Assembly: GCA_965220315.1 (NCBI GenBank)
Contig: CBDCPP010000001.1
Span: forward strand, 372,001 to 436,000
Length of the DNA stretch: 64,000 nucleotides
Reading direction: 5' to 3'
Origin: JAPOXK01 sp965220315
GTDB lineage: Bacteria > Chloroflexota > Dehalococcoidia > Bin125
Shown here: positions 1 to 8,217 of the stretch, piece after piece
Numbering within the stretch: position 1 is the stretch's first letter
Layout of the letters: every line of letters begins with the position of its first letter
Position numbers and translations under genes: made by a program
Notes under the pieces: model-generated
Told to the model about the DNA's origin: nothing
Database searches by the model: none
The model's input: only the letters and a program-made list of their open reading frames with translations

Positions 1-1033
1 GACGCGTCGCCTCCATGATTACGCGGAGTTGCTTGATGACCTGATCCGGGGTTCCTGCAATGATGCGCAAGTTCTCGATCTGCTGCTCGAAGCCGACATC
101 GCGTCTGGCAACGCGCCGCCCGTGGGCGATCTCTACCAGAACCTGGCGTTGCTTCGCCGGGTTGTAGCCTGCAGGAGCACTCCAGACCGGATGAGCCAGG
201 CCCGTAAATTCCCCTTGCATCCAGGTGAACTCGCGGGCGTTGGCGAACGCTTTCTCTTCGGTATCGGCGCAATGCACGCGTAACAGGTAACCGCGATGCT
301 CGGGTCCGGGTTGGAAGCCCACCTCCTCAGCGACTTGAGCGTAGAGCTTCCACACCTTAATCGTGTCCTCAACGGTGGTGTTGAGACAGACGTAGGGATA
401 CCGGTGCCGCGCTGCCCAGACTACCGTCTCTCGACTCGCGATTCCGGGGACCCAGACCCGTGGATGCGGACGCTGCAACGGCAGTGCCCAGGGATTCACC
501 ACACGGTTTTGATAATGCGCACCCTCCCAACGCCAAGGCCCGTGCTCCGTCCACGTTTTGATGATGAGGTCATGTGCTTCCTCGAAGCGCTCACGGTTGT
601 AGGCGGGATTCACACCGATCGCGAGCTGTTCCGTACCACCGCCCCGCACAAAACCTGAGACGAGCCGCCCTTGCGAGACGAGGTCGATCATCGCCAGCTC
701 TTCAGCCAAACGCACCGGGTTCTCGGTGAGGGGGAGCGGATTGCCGAGGAGCACGATCTTCACCCGCTCAGTAATCGCGGCCAAGATCGACGCGAAGACA
801 TTGCACTTTGATTGCATGCAGAACGGAGCGTTGTGGTGCTCATTCAGCATGATCCCATCGAAGCCGACCTCTTCAACGAGCTTGTACTCGGTGATCCGGT
901 CTTGATAGAGCTGGCTGGCCGCGTCGCGATCGTAAAAGCGATTGGAGAACATCAGGGCCGTATGGCCGGCCTTGCGGCCCTCCTCCTCGGGATAGGCCGA
1001 CATGGGCTGTTCAGTGAAATAGGCGAGGTGCAC
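1..1033 (-). CDS. LLM class flavin-dependent monooxygenase (partial, C-terminus off window)
   Basis: A luciferase-like TIM-barrel flavin monooxygenase whose 3' end lies beyond base 1. The frame is open over the whole stretch and reads like its downstream-numbered neighbour at 1114-2361, sharing the signatures AYFTEQP, GFDGIMLNEHHNAPFC, LLGNPLP, GFVRGGGTEQ and NPAYNRERF. Those segments belong to the flavin and substrate pocket of the bacterial luciferase superfamily. I chose the GTG at complement 1031-1033 as start: it lines up with the start of the paralogue, and a good AGGAGG lies ten bases before it. An in-frame ATG at complement 1040-1042 sits almost on top of that ribosome site. The substrate cannot be told from sequence; such enzymes oxidise small organic molecules with reduced FMN and O2. 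Confidence 0.88.
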   Translation of the reverse strand, partial: MHLAYFTEQPMSAYPEEEGRKAGHTALMFSNRFYDRDAASQLYQDRITEYKLVEEVGFDGIMLNEHHNAPFCMQSKCNVFASILAAITERVKIVLLGNPLPLTENPVRLAEELAMIDLVSQGRLVSGFVRGGGTEQLAIGVNPAYNRERFEEAHDLIIKTWTEHGPWRWEGAHYQNRVVNPWALPLQRPHPRVWVPGIASRETVVWAARHRYPYVCLNTTVEDTIKVWKLYAQVAEEVGFQPGPEHRGYLLRVHCADTEEKAFANAREFTWMQGEFTGLAHPVWSAPAGYNPAKQRQVLVEIAHGRRVARRDVGFEQQIENLRIIAGTPDQVIKQLRVIMEATR

Positions 1034-1113
1034 TGTGGACATCCCTCCTGCTATGGCGATCGCACGGGGATAGTAACGCGCGAAGCCGCCGGAGGCGCGA
1101 CGGGGTCCAGCTG

Positions 1114-2361
1114 CTAGGCGCTGGCGGGCTGGAGCTCCGCTTGGGGTGTAGCGGCAAGGCTGACCGGCGCATCGATATCGAACGGGCTGTTGAGCCCCAG
1201 TTCATCTGCGTGTTGGCGGACGGCAGGGAGCACTTCCTGGCCCATCAGCTCGATACAGCGCATACCAGTTTCATGGCTAACGCGGCCATCATTGCACCAA
1301 ATGTTGAGAATGCCGGGGCGTAATTCGTCGAGGACACGCTTGAGGCCTTCAATAGCTTGGTCCGGGGTCCCCACGATGACGTTGCCGGCACTCATCAGAT
1401 CCTGGATCGTCACGCTCTTGCCGACGTTGGCCACGTTCTTGCGCCGACCGTTCGCCATCTCGACGAATTGACGGCGCCACGTCGGTGAGCCGTAGCCGGA
1501 AGGATTGTGCCAGACCGGGTGCGTGACACCCGTGAACTCGCCCTGCATCCACATATAGTGCTGGGCCGCCGCGATCGCCTTTTCCTCGGTGTCCTGGACA
1601 TGCACGCGGAGCTCGTAACCTTTGGTCTCCGGACCAGGTTCATAGCCGACAGCACGAGCCGTCTCATCGTAAAGGGCCCAGATCTTCTTAGTGGTCTCGA
1701 AGGTCGTGCTAAGCGCCACGAAAGGATAGCGGTGCTCGGCGGCGAAAATGACCGTCTCCTTGCTGGCGACACCGGGCATCCAAATCCGCGGGTGCGGCTT
1801 CTGCAGTGGCTGGATCCATGGATTCACCACGCGGAGCTGGAAATGATTGCCTTCCCAGCGCCAGGGACCAGGCTCCGTCCAGGTCTTCACGATGAGGTCG
1901 TGCGACTCCACGAAGCGCTCACGGTTATAAGCAGGATTAGCGTTGGTCGAGATCTGCTCCGTACCGCCGCCCCGGACGAATCCCGAGATGATACGGCCCT
2001 TCGAGATTAGGTCGAGCATCCCGATCTCTTCAGCGAGACGGACGGGATTGTCTGAGACCGGGAGTGGATTCCCGAGCAGCTCAATCCGTACGTGATCGGT
2101 TGCCGTCGCGAGCACCGCGGCGAAAATATTGCACTTCGACTGCAGGCAGAAGGGAGCGTTATGGTGCTCGTTGAGCATGATCCCGTCAAACCCGACCTCC
2201 TCGGCGCGTTGGTATTCCCGCAAGCGCAACTGATAGAGCTCGCTCACCGCCTCGGCGTTGAAGTACTTGTTCGGAAGCAGCAGAGCGGTGTAGCCCAGTT
2301 CATCGCCGATCTCCTGCGGGAACGACGAATCCGGCTGCTCCGTGAAGTAGGCGATGAACAT
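1114..2361 (-). CDS. LLM class flavin-dependent monooxygenase
   Basis: A complete 415-residue luciferase-superfamily flavin monooxygenase. The N-terminus begins MFIAYFTEQP, followed by GFDGIMLNEHHNAPFC near residues 58-73, LLGNPLPVSDNPVRLAEE, and GFVRGGGTEQ near residue 130. This is the layout of the alkanal monooxygenase-type (LLM) family, which uses FMNH2 and oxygen on small organic substrates. It is a clear tandem paralogue of the gene upstream of base 1033, with which it shares strand and direction; about 80 bases separate them. A GGAG lies six bases before the ATG. Downstream on the same strand come no further catabolic partners except the incomplete paralogue. The substrate is unknown. 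Expansion of this family is a known trait of SAR202 Chloroflexota, which is why I mention that lineage. Confidence 0.92.
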   Translation of the reverse strand: MFIAYFTEQPDSSFPQEIGDELGYTALLLPNKYFNAEAVSELYQLRLREYQRAEEVGFDGIMLNEHHNAPFCLQSKCNIFAAVLATATDHVRIELLGNPLPVSDNPVRLAEEIGMLDLISKGRIISGFVRGGGTEQISTNANPAYNRERFVESHDLIVKTWTEPGPWRWEGNHFQLRVVNPWIQPLQKPHPRIWMPGVASKETVIFAAEHRYPFVALSTTFETTKKIWALYDETARAVGYEPGPETKGYELRVHVQDTEEKAIAAAQHYMWMQGEFTGVTHPVWHNPSGYGSPTWRRQFVEMANGRRKNVANVGKSVTIQDLMSAGNVIVGTPDQAIEGLKRVLDELRPGILNIWCNDGRVSHETGMRCIELMGQEVLPAVRQHADELGLNSPFDIDAPVSLAATPQAELQPASA

Positions 2362-2415
2362 AGTGAACTCCGGAGGTGGACGTCCGGCTAGGAGCCAACG
2401 CCCGGCTGCAACGTA

Positions 2416-3210
2416 TCACGCACCGACGAAGTCGAACACCAAACGGCTCAACTCGTCTGGCTTCTCCATTTCAACGAAGTGCCCAGCCCCTTCTATCACT
2501 TCGAGGCGGCTGTTGGGCAATGCGTCGCGATAGCGCTCGCCACAGCTGCGCGGGACGATTCGATCAGCGTCACCCCAAACGATCAAAGTTGGCGTGGTAA
2601 ACCCGGGGAGGAGGTGGGGGAGAGTCTGACTGAAGAGGTACGGTTTCCAAGCGATGCGGGCTGTCATCTCGCGGTGGACATCCCAATCCATAAGTTGTTC
2701 AGTGGGCGGCTCCTCGCCATAGATGCGGTGGAAATTGGCGCTGTCATGAAAGCCCATCTTGACATAGTCCATGTGGGCGTAGAGGAACTGGTCCAAGATC
2801 TCACCTTCGGAGGGTTGGAGACCCGTCGCGCCGACGAGGACTAGGCGCTTGCAGCGCAACTGGTTCATCGTCGCCATCTCGGCCGCGACCCAGCCACCGA
2901 ATCCGAGCCCAACCAAGACCGCCTCTTCGACGCCCGCTTGATCGAACAGCAAATTGAGCTCCACGGCGAGGTCACGGACGCTGCGCATCCATAGCGGACG
3001 TTCCGACTGCCCCCATCCAGGGAAGTCGGGGACGGTGACGGTGAAGCGCTGCGCGAGTTTTTCGTAAAAGGGGAGCCAGCCTGGATTACCGATCTCGTGA
3101 TGGAGAACGATCAGCGGATCACCGCCGCCACTCTGTAGCCAGTGGATCTTCTCGCCAACGACGTCCACGAACTCTTCAGGCACTTCTGACAGTGCTTCGG
3201 TAACGGCCAT
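2416..3210 (-). CDS. alpha/beta-fold hydrolase with Gly at the nucleophile position
   Basis: A 264-residue alpha/beta-hydrolase fold protein. It shows the oxyanion region IVLHHEIGNPGW near residue 35, the turn PDFPGWGQSERP near 61-72, the acid WGDADRIVP, and the C-terminal histidine in GAGHFVEMEKPDE near residue 244. The nucleophile elbow is unusual: G-x-S/C/D-x-G is replaced by GLGFGG (residues 101-106), so the usual serine position (about 103) is glycine. The protein may therefore be a lyase-type or non-hydrolytic member, or catalytically dead. The longer open frame starts at 3393, but I chose the ATG at 3208-3210 because a strong GGGGAGG lies just before it and homology begins there. It lies downstream of the metal ABC operon on the same strand, 88 bases after the permease gene. 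Confidence 0.85.
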   Translation of the reverse strand: MAVTEALSEVPEEFVDVVGEKIHWLQSGGGDPLIVLHHEIGNPGWLPFYEKLAQRFTVTVPDFPGWGQSERPLWMRSVRDLAVELNLLFDQAGVEEAVLVGLGFGGWVAAEMATMNQLRCKRLVLVGATGLQPSEGEILDQFLYAHMDYVKMGFHDSANFHRIYGEEPPTEQLMDWDVHREMTARIAWKPYLFSQTLPHLLPGFTTPTLIVWGDADRIVPRSCGERYRDALPNSRLEVIEGAGHFVEMEKPDELSRLVFDFVGA

Positions 3211-3298
3211 GCCAACCTCCCCAGGCCGCGATTGCTCAGCGGTCGCCCCACGACTTCCGTTCGGGGCGTCGGCGCAGTGTATCAGTCCGGCCCGTCCT

Positions 3299-4210
3299 CT
3301 ACGTGCGCCGTGGATCACGACTTCCGAGTAGATCGCCACCGAAGAGCTGACGCCCGGCATCTGCCACACGCGAAGGCGGTGATACGTAGCCACCCGCCCG
3401 CCCGCGTAGAGACGACCAGATCAATACGAGCGTGAACAGCGCCGCCTGGACCAGCACGACCGTCGCCCCCGACGAGACATCGACAAACCAAGAGAGGTAG
3501 ACCCCAAGGAAGCCGGTCAGTCCGCCAAGCAGCGTGGAAAAGACGATGAGCCGGTTGAAAGAATCGGTGAGCAACCGCACGGTGACAGGCGGAATGACGA
3601 GGGCCGCCGCGATCAAGGTAACACCGAGCACCTGCAATGAAGCGATGACAGTCGCCGCAAGCACCAGAGAAAAAATCGCCTCTACCCACTCCACGGGCAC
3701 TCCGTAGGAGCGGGCCACGCCGGCGTCAAAAGTAGTGAACAGCAGTGGTTTCCACCATATGAAAACCACAGCCACCACCAGGATCATGACACCAGCGATC
3801 ACGTAGAGGTCGCCAGCCGTGATGCCTAGGATCTCGCCGAAAAGGGCCGCTTCGAAGTCACGCGTGAAAGTGGATCGCCGACTGATGAGCGCCACACCCA
3901 CGGCGAAAGCGGCGGTAGTAATGATGCCAATCGCGGCGTCGCCGCCGATGCGACGGTGGCGTCCTGCAGCGTTGATCAGAAAGGCGGCGAAAGCCCCCCA
4001 CAATGTCGCGCCGATATAAAAGCTGAACCCGGAGACGAAGGAGACAACAGCCCCTCCGAAAATCGCATGCGCCAGACCGTGGCCGATATAAGCGAGATGC
4101 CGGAGGACGATGTAGACGCCGATGAGTCCGGTCAGCAGCCCAACCAGCCCGGCTGCGATCATCGCGCGGACCATGAACTCGAAGCGGAAGGGGTCGGCTA
4201 ACGCATCCAT
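3299..4210 (-). CDS. metal ABC transporter permease (ZnuB/MntB family)
   Basis: A 303-residue polytopic membrane protein of the ABC-3 family, the permease of zinc/manganese/iron importers. It shows about eight hydrophobic segments, including the family-typical early stretch LLTGLIGVYIVLRHLAYIGHGLAHAIFGG near residue 20-50 and the late LGVTLIAAALVIPPVTVRLL near 215. It is the last gene of a three-gene importer operon; its start overlaps the end of the ATPase gene by 13 bases, indicating translational coupling. It would form the membrane channel, fed by the binding lipoprotein (5102-6148) and driven by the ATPase (4198-5109). Zinc against manganese cannot be decided from this subunit. Confidence 0.92.
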   Translation of the reverse strand: MDALADPFRFEFMVRAMIAAGLVGLLTGLIGVYIVLRHLAYIGHGLAHAIFGGAVVSFVSGFSFYIGATLWGAFAAFLINAAGRHRRIGGDAAIGIITTAAFAVGVALISRRSTFTRDFEAALFGEILGITAGDLYVIAGVMILVVAVVFIWWKPLLFTTFDAGVARSYGVPVEWVEAIFSLVLAATVIASLQVLGVTLIAAALVIPPVTVRLLTDSFNRLIVFSTLLGGLTGFLGVYLSWFVDVSSGATVVLVQAALFTLVLIWSSLRGRAGGYVSPPSRVADAGRQLFGGDLLGSRDPRRT

Positions 4211-5109
4211 GCTGATCCGGCGGCTTCAGTCGCCCCCGCATCGACCGGTTCCGGTTGAGACTCTTGGGGATCGCTCTCCCCATGCTCAAGCACGTAGAGC
4301 GTGTCACCCCGCCGGATTACCATCATTTCCGCGCCGTAGGTGCGGCGCAGAATATCCGGCCTGATCACGGCTGCGGGGTCGCCATCGGCGATGACGGTAC
4401 GCTCGGCCACACAGACGAGCCGCGGCAAGTGCGCCGCGACGCCGTTGAGTTCGTGCGTTGTAAGGACGATGCTAACTCCGCCACGATTGAGCTCGCCCAA
4501 GAGATGCATGATGTCGTGACGGGTCTTGATATCGACGCCACTGGTCGGCTCATCAAGCAACAGTAAATCCGGATCGCCTATCAGGGCGCGCGCCAGGAAC
4601 GTCCGTTGCTGCTCGCCGCCGGAGAGCGCTCGGATGTGGCGACCGGCCAACTGGCCGATGCCCAGTCGCTCCAGCACCTGTCGGACCAACACGCGGTCGT
4701 TGGGACGCGGCCACGGGAGTCGTCCCGATTCACGCCAGCGGCCGAGCAACACCACCTGCTCGACGGTGATCGGAAAGTTCCAGTCGCTGGTGCTGACCTG
4801 GGGCACGTAGCCGAATCGTAACGTGGCGCCATCAGACCTTGGATGACGGATGAGCTCGCCGTTTAAGCGATCGGCCTGTCCCATGATCGCGCGCAGCAGC
4901 GTCGTCTTGCCGGAACCGCTAGGGCCCACAACGCCTAAGAACTCACCACGATGCAGTACAAGGGAAATCGCTTCCAGCGCCGCGACACCTTCGTACCCAA
5001 CGGTCAGCCCGCGGAGCGTCACGAGCGGTGCTCCCGCCTGAGCGGCGGGCGGAGGCCCGTGCTCTACGGGCCTCATGGATGCTGCCGTCTCACCAATTGG
5101 ATTAGCCAT
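4198..5109 (-). CDS. metal ABC transporter ATP-binding protein (ZnuC/MntA family)
   Basis: A 303-residue ABC ATPase energising the neighbouring metal permease. It has Walker A GPSGSGKTTLL near residue 60-70, the Q-loop region FGYVPQVS, the signature LSGGEQQRTFLARAL near 163-177, Walker B DLLLLDEPTSGVD, and the H-loop VLTTHELNGV. An extension of about 30 residues precedes the core and a Pro/Glu-rich tail follows it. The gene overlaps both partners: by eight bases with the binding-protein gene and 13 with the permease. The signature and YVPQ segment fit the zinc/manganese subfamily of ABC ATPases. Confidence 0.94.
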   Translation of the reverse strand: MANPIGETAASMRPVEHGPPPAAQAGAPLVTLRGLTVGYEGVAALEAISLVLHRGEFLGVVGPSGSGKTTLLRAIMGQADRLNGELIRHPRSDGATLRFGYVPQVSTSDWNFPITVEQVVLLGRWRESGRLPWPRPNDRVLVRQVLERLGIGQLAGRHIRALSGGEQQRTFLARALIGDPDLLLLDEPTSGVDIKTRHDIMHLLGELNRGGVSIVLTTHELNGVAAHLPRLVCVAERTVIADGDPAAVIRPDILRRTYGAEMMVIRRGDTLYVLEHGESDPQESQPEPVDAGATEAAGSAWMR

Positions 5110-6148
5110 CGAACCACGCGGAGGGAATCCAGGTATTGCTCACGTCCGCGCCATCCATCGCTCCGATGTCGCCGCCGAGGTTCTGAGCGATGGCACGAAC
5201 ATTTTCCACCATCATTGCGAAATACGTGTTGGTGGGATCACCCGGTTCGCCAGGCAGATCATCATCACGCAGCGTCGAAACCTGGACGGCCCCAGCCTCT
5301 TCCGCGATGCGGTTCAGCACGGAGCTGGGGAAAACTTCGGAGCCAAAAATGGTTGGGAGGTTCACTTCCCGAATCTGCGCGATGAGCGTAGCAACTTCTT
5401 GCGGCGCCGGCTCTGAAAAGTCGGATGGCTCGATTGCTCCGATGATCTCAAGGCCGTAACGCAGTCCGAAATAAGGGAAGGAGTCGTGGTAGGTCAGCAA
5501 TTTCCGGTTAGGCGGCGGGATCGTATTGAGCGTCTCTGCGAAGAGGCGATCCAACTCCAAGGCTCGCGTGCGGAACGCATCAAGATTCACGCTGTAGTAC
5601 GCCGCAGCTTCAGGGTCTCTCTTCACGAGGCTATTGCGTATGACTTCAGCATACGCAATAGCGAAATGGAGCTCGGTCCAAGCATGAGGGTTCGGATTAC
5701 CGCCGGTCTCCGGAAACGAGAAACCGAAGACGTACTGATCGACTGGGATCACCGTGTCGCCGAGCAGCACGATCTCTGCCTCCGTGCTCGCTCGGGCGAG
5801 TTCCAGCGTCGGGAGTTCGAGGTTGAGCCCGTTCATAATGACCAAGTCGGCTTCGGCGAGTACACGAGCCGCGGAGGGAGCGGGCTCGAAAGTATGCGAG
5901 TTGGTGCCCTCGGGGACCAATCCGACAACATCAACGTGGTCGCCGCCGACGTTCTCGATGATGTTGCGAATCGGCGAAACTGTCGTCACGACGAGCAGCC
6001 GATCGTTGCCGCCGTCATCACTACCGCCACAGGCAGTAGCAGAGAGAACGAAGAGCACCGACACGAACACGCCAAGTTGCGCGAGCCACCGAACCAGCCT
6101 GGATATGGCTGCTGTATCTCTCGTGACCAAATCTTGGTGATTGTCCAT
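5102..6148 (-). CDS. metal ABC transporter substrate-binding lipoprotein (ZnuA/TroA family)
   Basis: A 348-residue cluster A-I solute-binding protein. A cytoplasmic-side basic segment is followed by a hydrophobic signal ending in the lipobox LSATAC near residue 38, so it should be a lipid-anchored extracytoplasmic protein. Probable metal ligands are His in GTNSHTFEP, His in NPNPHAW, His in LLTYHDSF, and Glu in IFGSEVFPSS. Three His plus one acidic residue resembles zinc-type ZnuA more than manganese-type PsaA, but there is no His-rich loop, so the metal remains uncertain. It is the first gene of the importer operon. A TTGCAA repeat lies just upstream and could be an operator. Confidence 0.92.
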   Translation of the reverse strand: MDNHQDLVTRDTAAISRLVRWLAQLGVFVSVLFVLSATACGGSDDGGNDRLLVVTTVSPIRNIIENVGGDHVDVVGLVPEGTNSHTFEPAPSAARVLAEADLVIMNGLNLELPTLELARASTEAEIVLLGDTVIPVDQYVFGFSFPETGGNPNPHAWTELHFAIAYAEVIRNSLVKRDPEAAAYYSVNLDAFRTRALELDRLFAETLNTIPPPNRKLLTYHDSFPYFGLRYGLEIIGAIEPSDFSEPAPQEVATLIAQIREVNLPTIFGSEVFPSSVLNRIAEEAGAVQVSTLRDDDLPGEPGDPTNTYFAMMVENVRAIAQNLGGDIGAMDGADVSNTWIPSAWFDG

Positions 6149-6156
6149 CTTTGTTC

Positions 6157-6196
6157 GATAGTTGCAAATACTTGCAATAGCATTGAAAAACTATAG
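6157..6196. promoter_or_regulatory. candidate metal-repressor operator upstream of the importer operon
   Basis: An AT-rich patch just upstream of the binding-protein ATG contains TTGCAA twice with a four-base spacer (6162-6177), then CAAT-AGC-ATTG, a perfect 4+3+4 palindrome, then CTATAG. Its position between two divergently transcribed genes and its symmetry fit a Zur, Fur or MntR-type site, or a promoter. I cannot match it to a defined consensus, so this is a guess from symmetry and place. Confidence 0.3.
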
Positions 6197-6291
6197 CAGT
6201 CACACGCAGAAAGTGTGGACAATCAACCTGGTAACTCCAGAGGTTCTTACGCGCTCCAGCCGCTACGCTCCTACTCAGCTGGAGTGACGCC

Positions 6292-6822
6292 GTGGAAGCC
6301 AGATCCGACCGCGCCGTCCACTGGGCGCGAGTCCGTACTGCGCATGGCTCCGTCGCCGTGGGCTATGACAAGGCAGGCCGTGTTCTGCGCTCCGCTCCCG
6401 GGGAGCGGACCAGTGACCTGCTCAAAGCGTTGCAGCGAGACTCCGGCATCGCTCCGGTCCCGGACGAACAGCCTCCGCTAACCGTCGTAGCAGCAGTGCG
6501 GCAAGCGATGGCAGGGACCCCCGATACACTGCTCGCGGAATCCGGGCTCACAGCATTCCAACAACGGGTACTGGAAACTACGGCCAAGATCGCGCCGGGA
6601 GAGCGGCTCACATACGGCGAACTCGCGCGGCGAATCGGATCGCCGAGAGCGGCCCGGGCCGTGGGGACGGCTCTGGCTCGCAATCCCTTCCCAGCGCTGA
6701 TCCCCTGTCACCGCGTGGTTCGCGCGGACGGGTCAACCGGAAACTATTCCTGCGGTGGCAGCCGAGTGAAAGAGCGGCTCCTAGCGGAAGAGATGTCTAC
6801 GCTGCATCGCGACCACGTCTAG
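6292..6822 (+). CDS. ogt: methylated-DNA--protein-cysteine methyltransferase
   Basis: A 176-residue suicide DNA repair protein that transfers the alkyl group from O6-alkylguanine to its own cysteine. The active-site motif PCHRVVRADGS (residues about 141-151) is intact, preceded by the DNA-reading helix region LTYGELARRIGSPRAARAVG with its arginine finger. The N-terminal half is a short, divergent domain, as is common in this family. The start is a GTG with GGAG seven bases before it. Its stop overlaps the stop of the convergent LLM gene in the four bases CTAG. It is divergent from the metal importer. Confidence 0.93.
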   Translation: MEARSDRAVHWARVRTAHGSVAVGYDKAGRVLRSAPGERTSDLLKALQRDSGIAPVPDEQPPLTVVAAVRQAMAGTPDTLLAESGLTAFQQRVLETTAKIAPGERLTYGELARRIGSPRAARAVGTALARNPFPALIPCHRVVRADGSTGNYSCGGSRVKERLLAEEMSTLHRDHV

Positions 6823-7754
6823 CGGAAGCGTGGTAAGACCTTCTCGGCGAAGAGTGCCGCCGGCTCCCGGGTGTCGCGGCCGAAGAACTCGATCATAAAC
6901 ATCGAGCAGCCTAGATCGAGGTGCTCTTGGATCCGCTCTGACACCTGGCTAGCCGTGCCGGTGAGCGCGATCGATCCAGCCGGGTCGCCCATATGGCCGC
7001 CATAGATCTTCTGCGCCTTCTCGACCATCGGCTCCAGCGCCAACTCATCCTTCGCGATCGTCACGAGACATTGCTGCGATACTGCGATCTCGCCGAAGTC
7101 ACGGCCGACATCGGCGCAATGCGCCTTCAGCACACCGATCTTCCTCTCCAAAAGAGATTGTTGGCGAGCGGAGTTGTTCCAGATATCCGCGAGTTCGGCG
7201 ACGATCCGAAGCGTGACCTTTTCGCCTGTACCACCGATCAAGATCGGGGGCTTCCGCGCAGGCTTGGGCGCGCAATGCAGATCGGTGCTCTGGATGAACT
7301 CGCCTTCGACGGTCACCGATTCCCCGCTCCACAGAGCTTGAAAAAACTTGACCGACTCGCGGAGATGGCGCAGTCGCGCACCGATAGGTGGAAATGGCAT
7401 GCCGAAATCGGTGAACTCGCGCTCCATCCAACCGGCGCCGAGACCTGGAATCACGCGCCCGCCGCTTATGCTGTCCACGGTGGCGATGGTTTTACCCAGA
7501 TGCGCCGGGTTGCGCATGGCAGTCGGAGTAACCAGCGTGCCCAGTTCCACGCGAGTAGTGACCGCTGCGAGTCCGGCGAGCAATGACCAGGCCTCGAGAA
7601 CTGGTGTCTGCGGCGAAGTGGCGCCATAGAGATGGTCGTTGACCCAAAGCGAGTCGTAGCCCATCGCTTCGAACTCAGTCGCCGCGCGGCAGCTCTCCTC
7701 CCAAGTGCGCTTGAACTGGGGAACCATCACGCCGAAGTGGGGCTGAGGCGACAT
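6819..7754 (-). CDS. LLM class oxidoreductase, probably F420-dependent
   Basis: A 311-residue luciferase-like TIM barrel distinct from the tandem pair at the window start. It carries GVMVPQF at the N-terminus, EAMGYDSLWVNDHL near residue 30, TRVELGTLVTPTAMRNPAHLGKTIATVDSISGGRVIPGLGAGW near 67-108, and ILIGGTGEKVTLRIVAELADIWN near 170. The xGTLVT...RxPxxLA/GKxxATxDxxSxGR pattern is that of F420-dependent LLM enzymes related to N5,N10-methylene-tetrahydromethanopterin reductase; the cofactor is an inference. A GGAGGA precedes the ATG. It converges on the alkyltransferase gene with overlapping stops. Confidence 0.9.
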   Translation of the reverse strand: MSPQPHFGVMVPQFKRTWEESCRAATEFEAMGYDSLWVNDHLYGATSPQTPVLEAWSLLAGLAAVTTRVELGTLVTPTAMRNPAHLGKTIATVDSISGGRVIPGLGAGWMEREFTDFGMPFPPIGARLRHLRESVKFFQALWSGESVTVEGEFIQSTDLHCAPKPARKPPILIGGTGEKVTLRIVAELADIWNNSARQQSLLERKIGVLKAHCADVGRDFGEIAVSQQCLVTIAKDELALEPMVEKAQKIYGGHMGDPAGSIALTGTASQVSERIQEHLDLGCSMFMIEFFGRDTREPAALFAEKVLPRFR

Positions 7755-8217
7755 CGCGTTCCTCCAGAGCGGCCCGGCCGTACCGTTCCGGCGGGCCGTC
7801 GTAGCACCATTCTAGGCGCAGTGTCTCAACGATCGTCACCGCACACGAGTCGTGGTACAGCCATCAGCCAAGAGAGGTGCGTCGATCACGCGCCCGATTC
7901 ACTACAGGCGAGCCTGCACCCTAGATAGACCTGCCGCACTCCCGAACAACCATGGGGCAGGCAGAAGCCGAGAAGGCCATTTCCATTCAGGCCAACCCCA
8001 ATATCGGCGACTGGAACCTCACTGCCGGCGTATGGCAGATCCGTAACCAGCACGATGGCGCGCGTACCCGATCCACAGAGGACCATAGCGACCGCCGGGA
8101 CCAGGAACGAATCCGGAGGGCGACAATATCCCTGTGTCCGTCATCGCCAGCCCGTCCCACAAGTAGCCCGCCCCTGCCTAGAATGAGCACATCACGCGGC
8201 AGAATGAGGAGCGACTT
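7755..8217. other. 463-bp stretch without a recognisable gene
   Basis: This is the divergent intergenic space between the F420-type LLM gene and the first amidohydrolase, so promoters for both should lie here. Short open frames exist on both strands (for example 7952-8248 plus and 7987-8244 minus), but none has a recognisable motif, a convincing ribosome site or a credible composition. A GGCCCGGCC-rich patch near 7770-7800 can fold into short hairpins. I see no repeat or RNA here. Confidence 0.5.
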
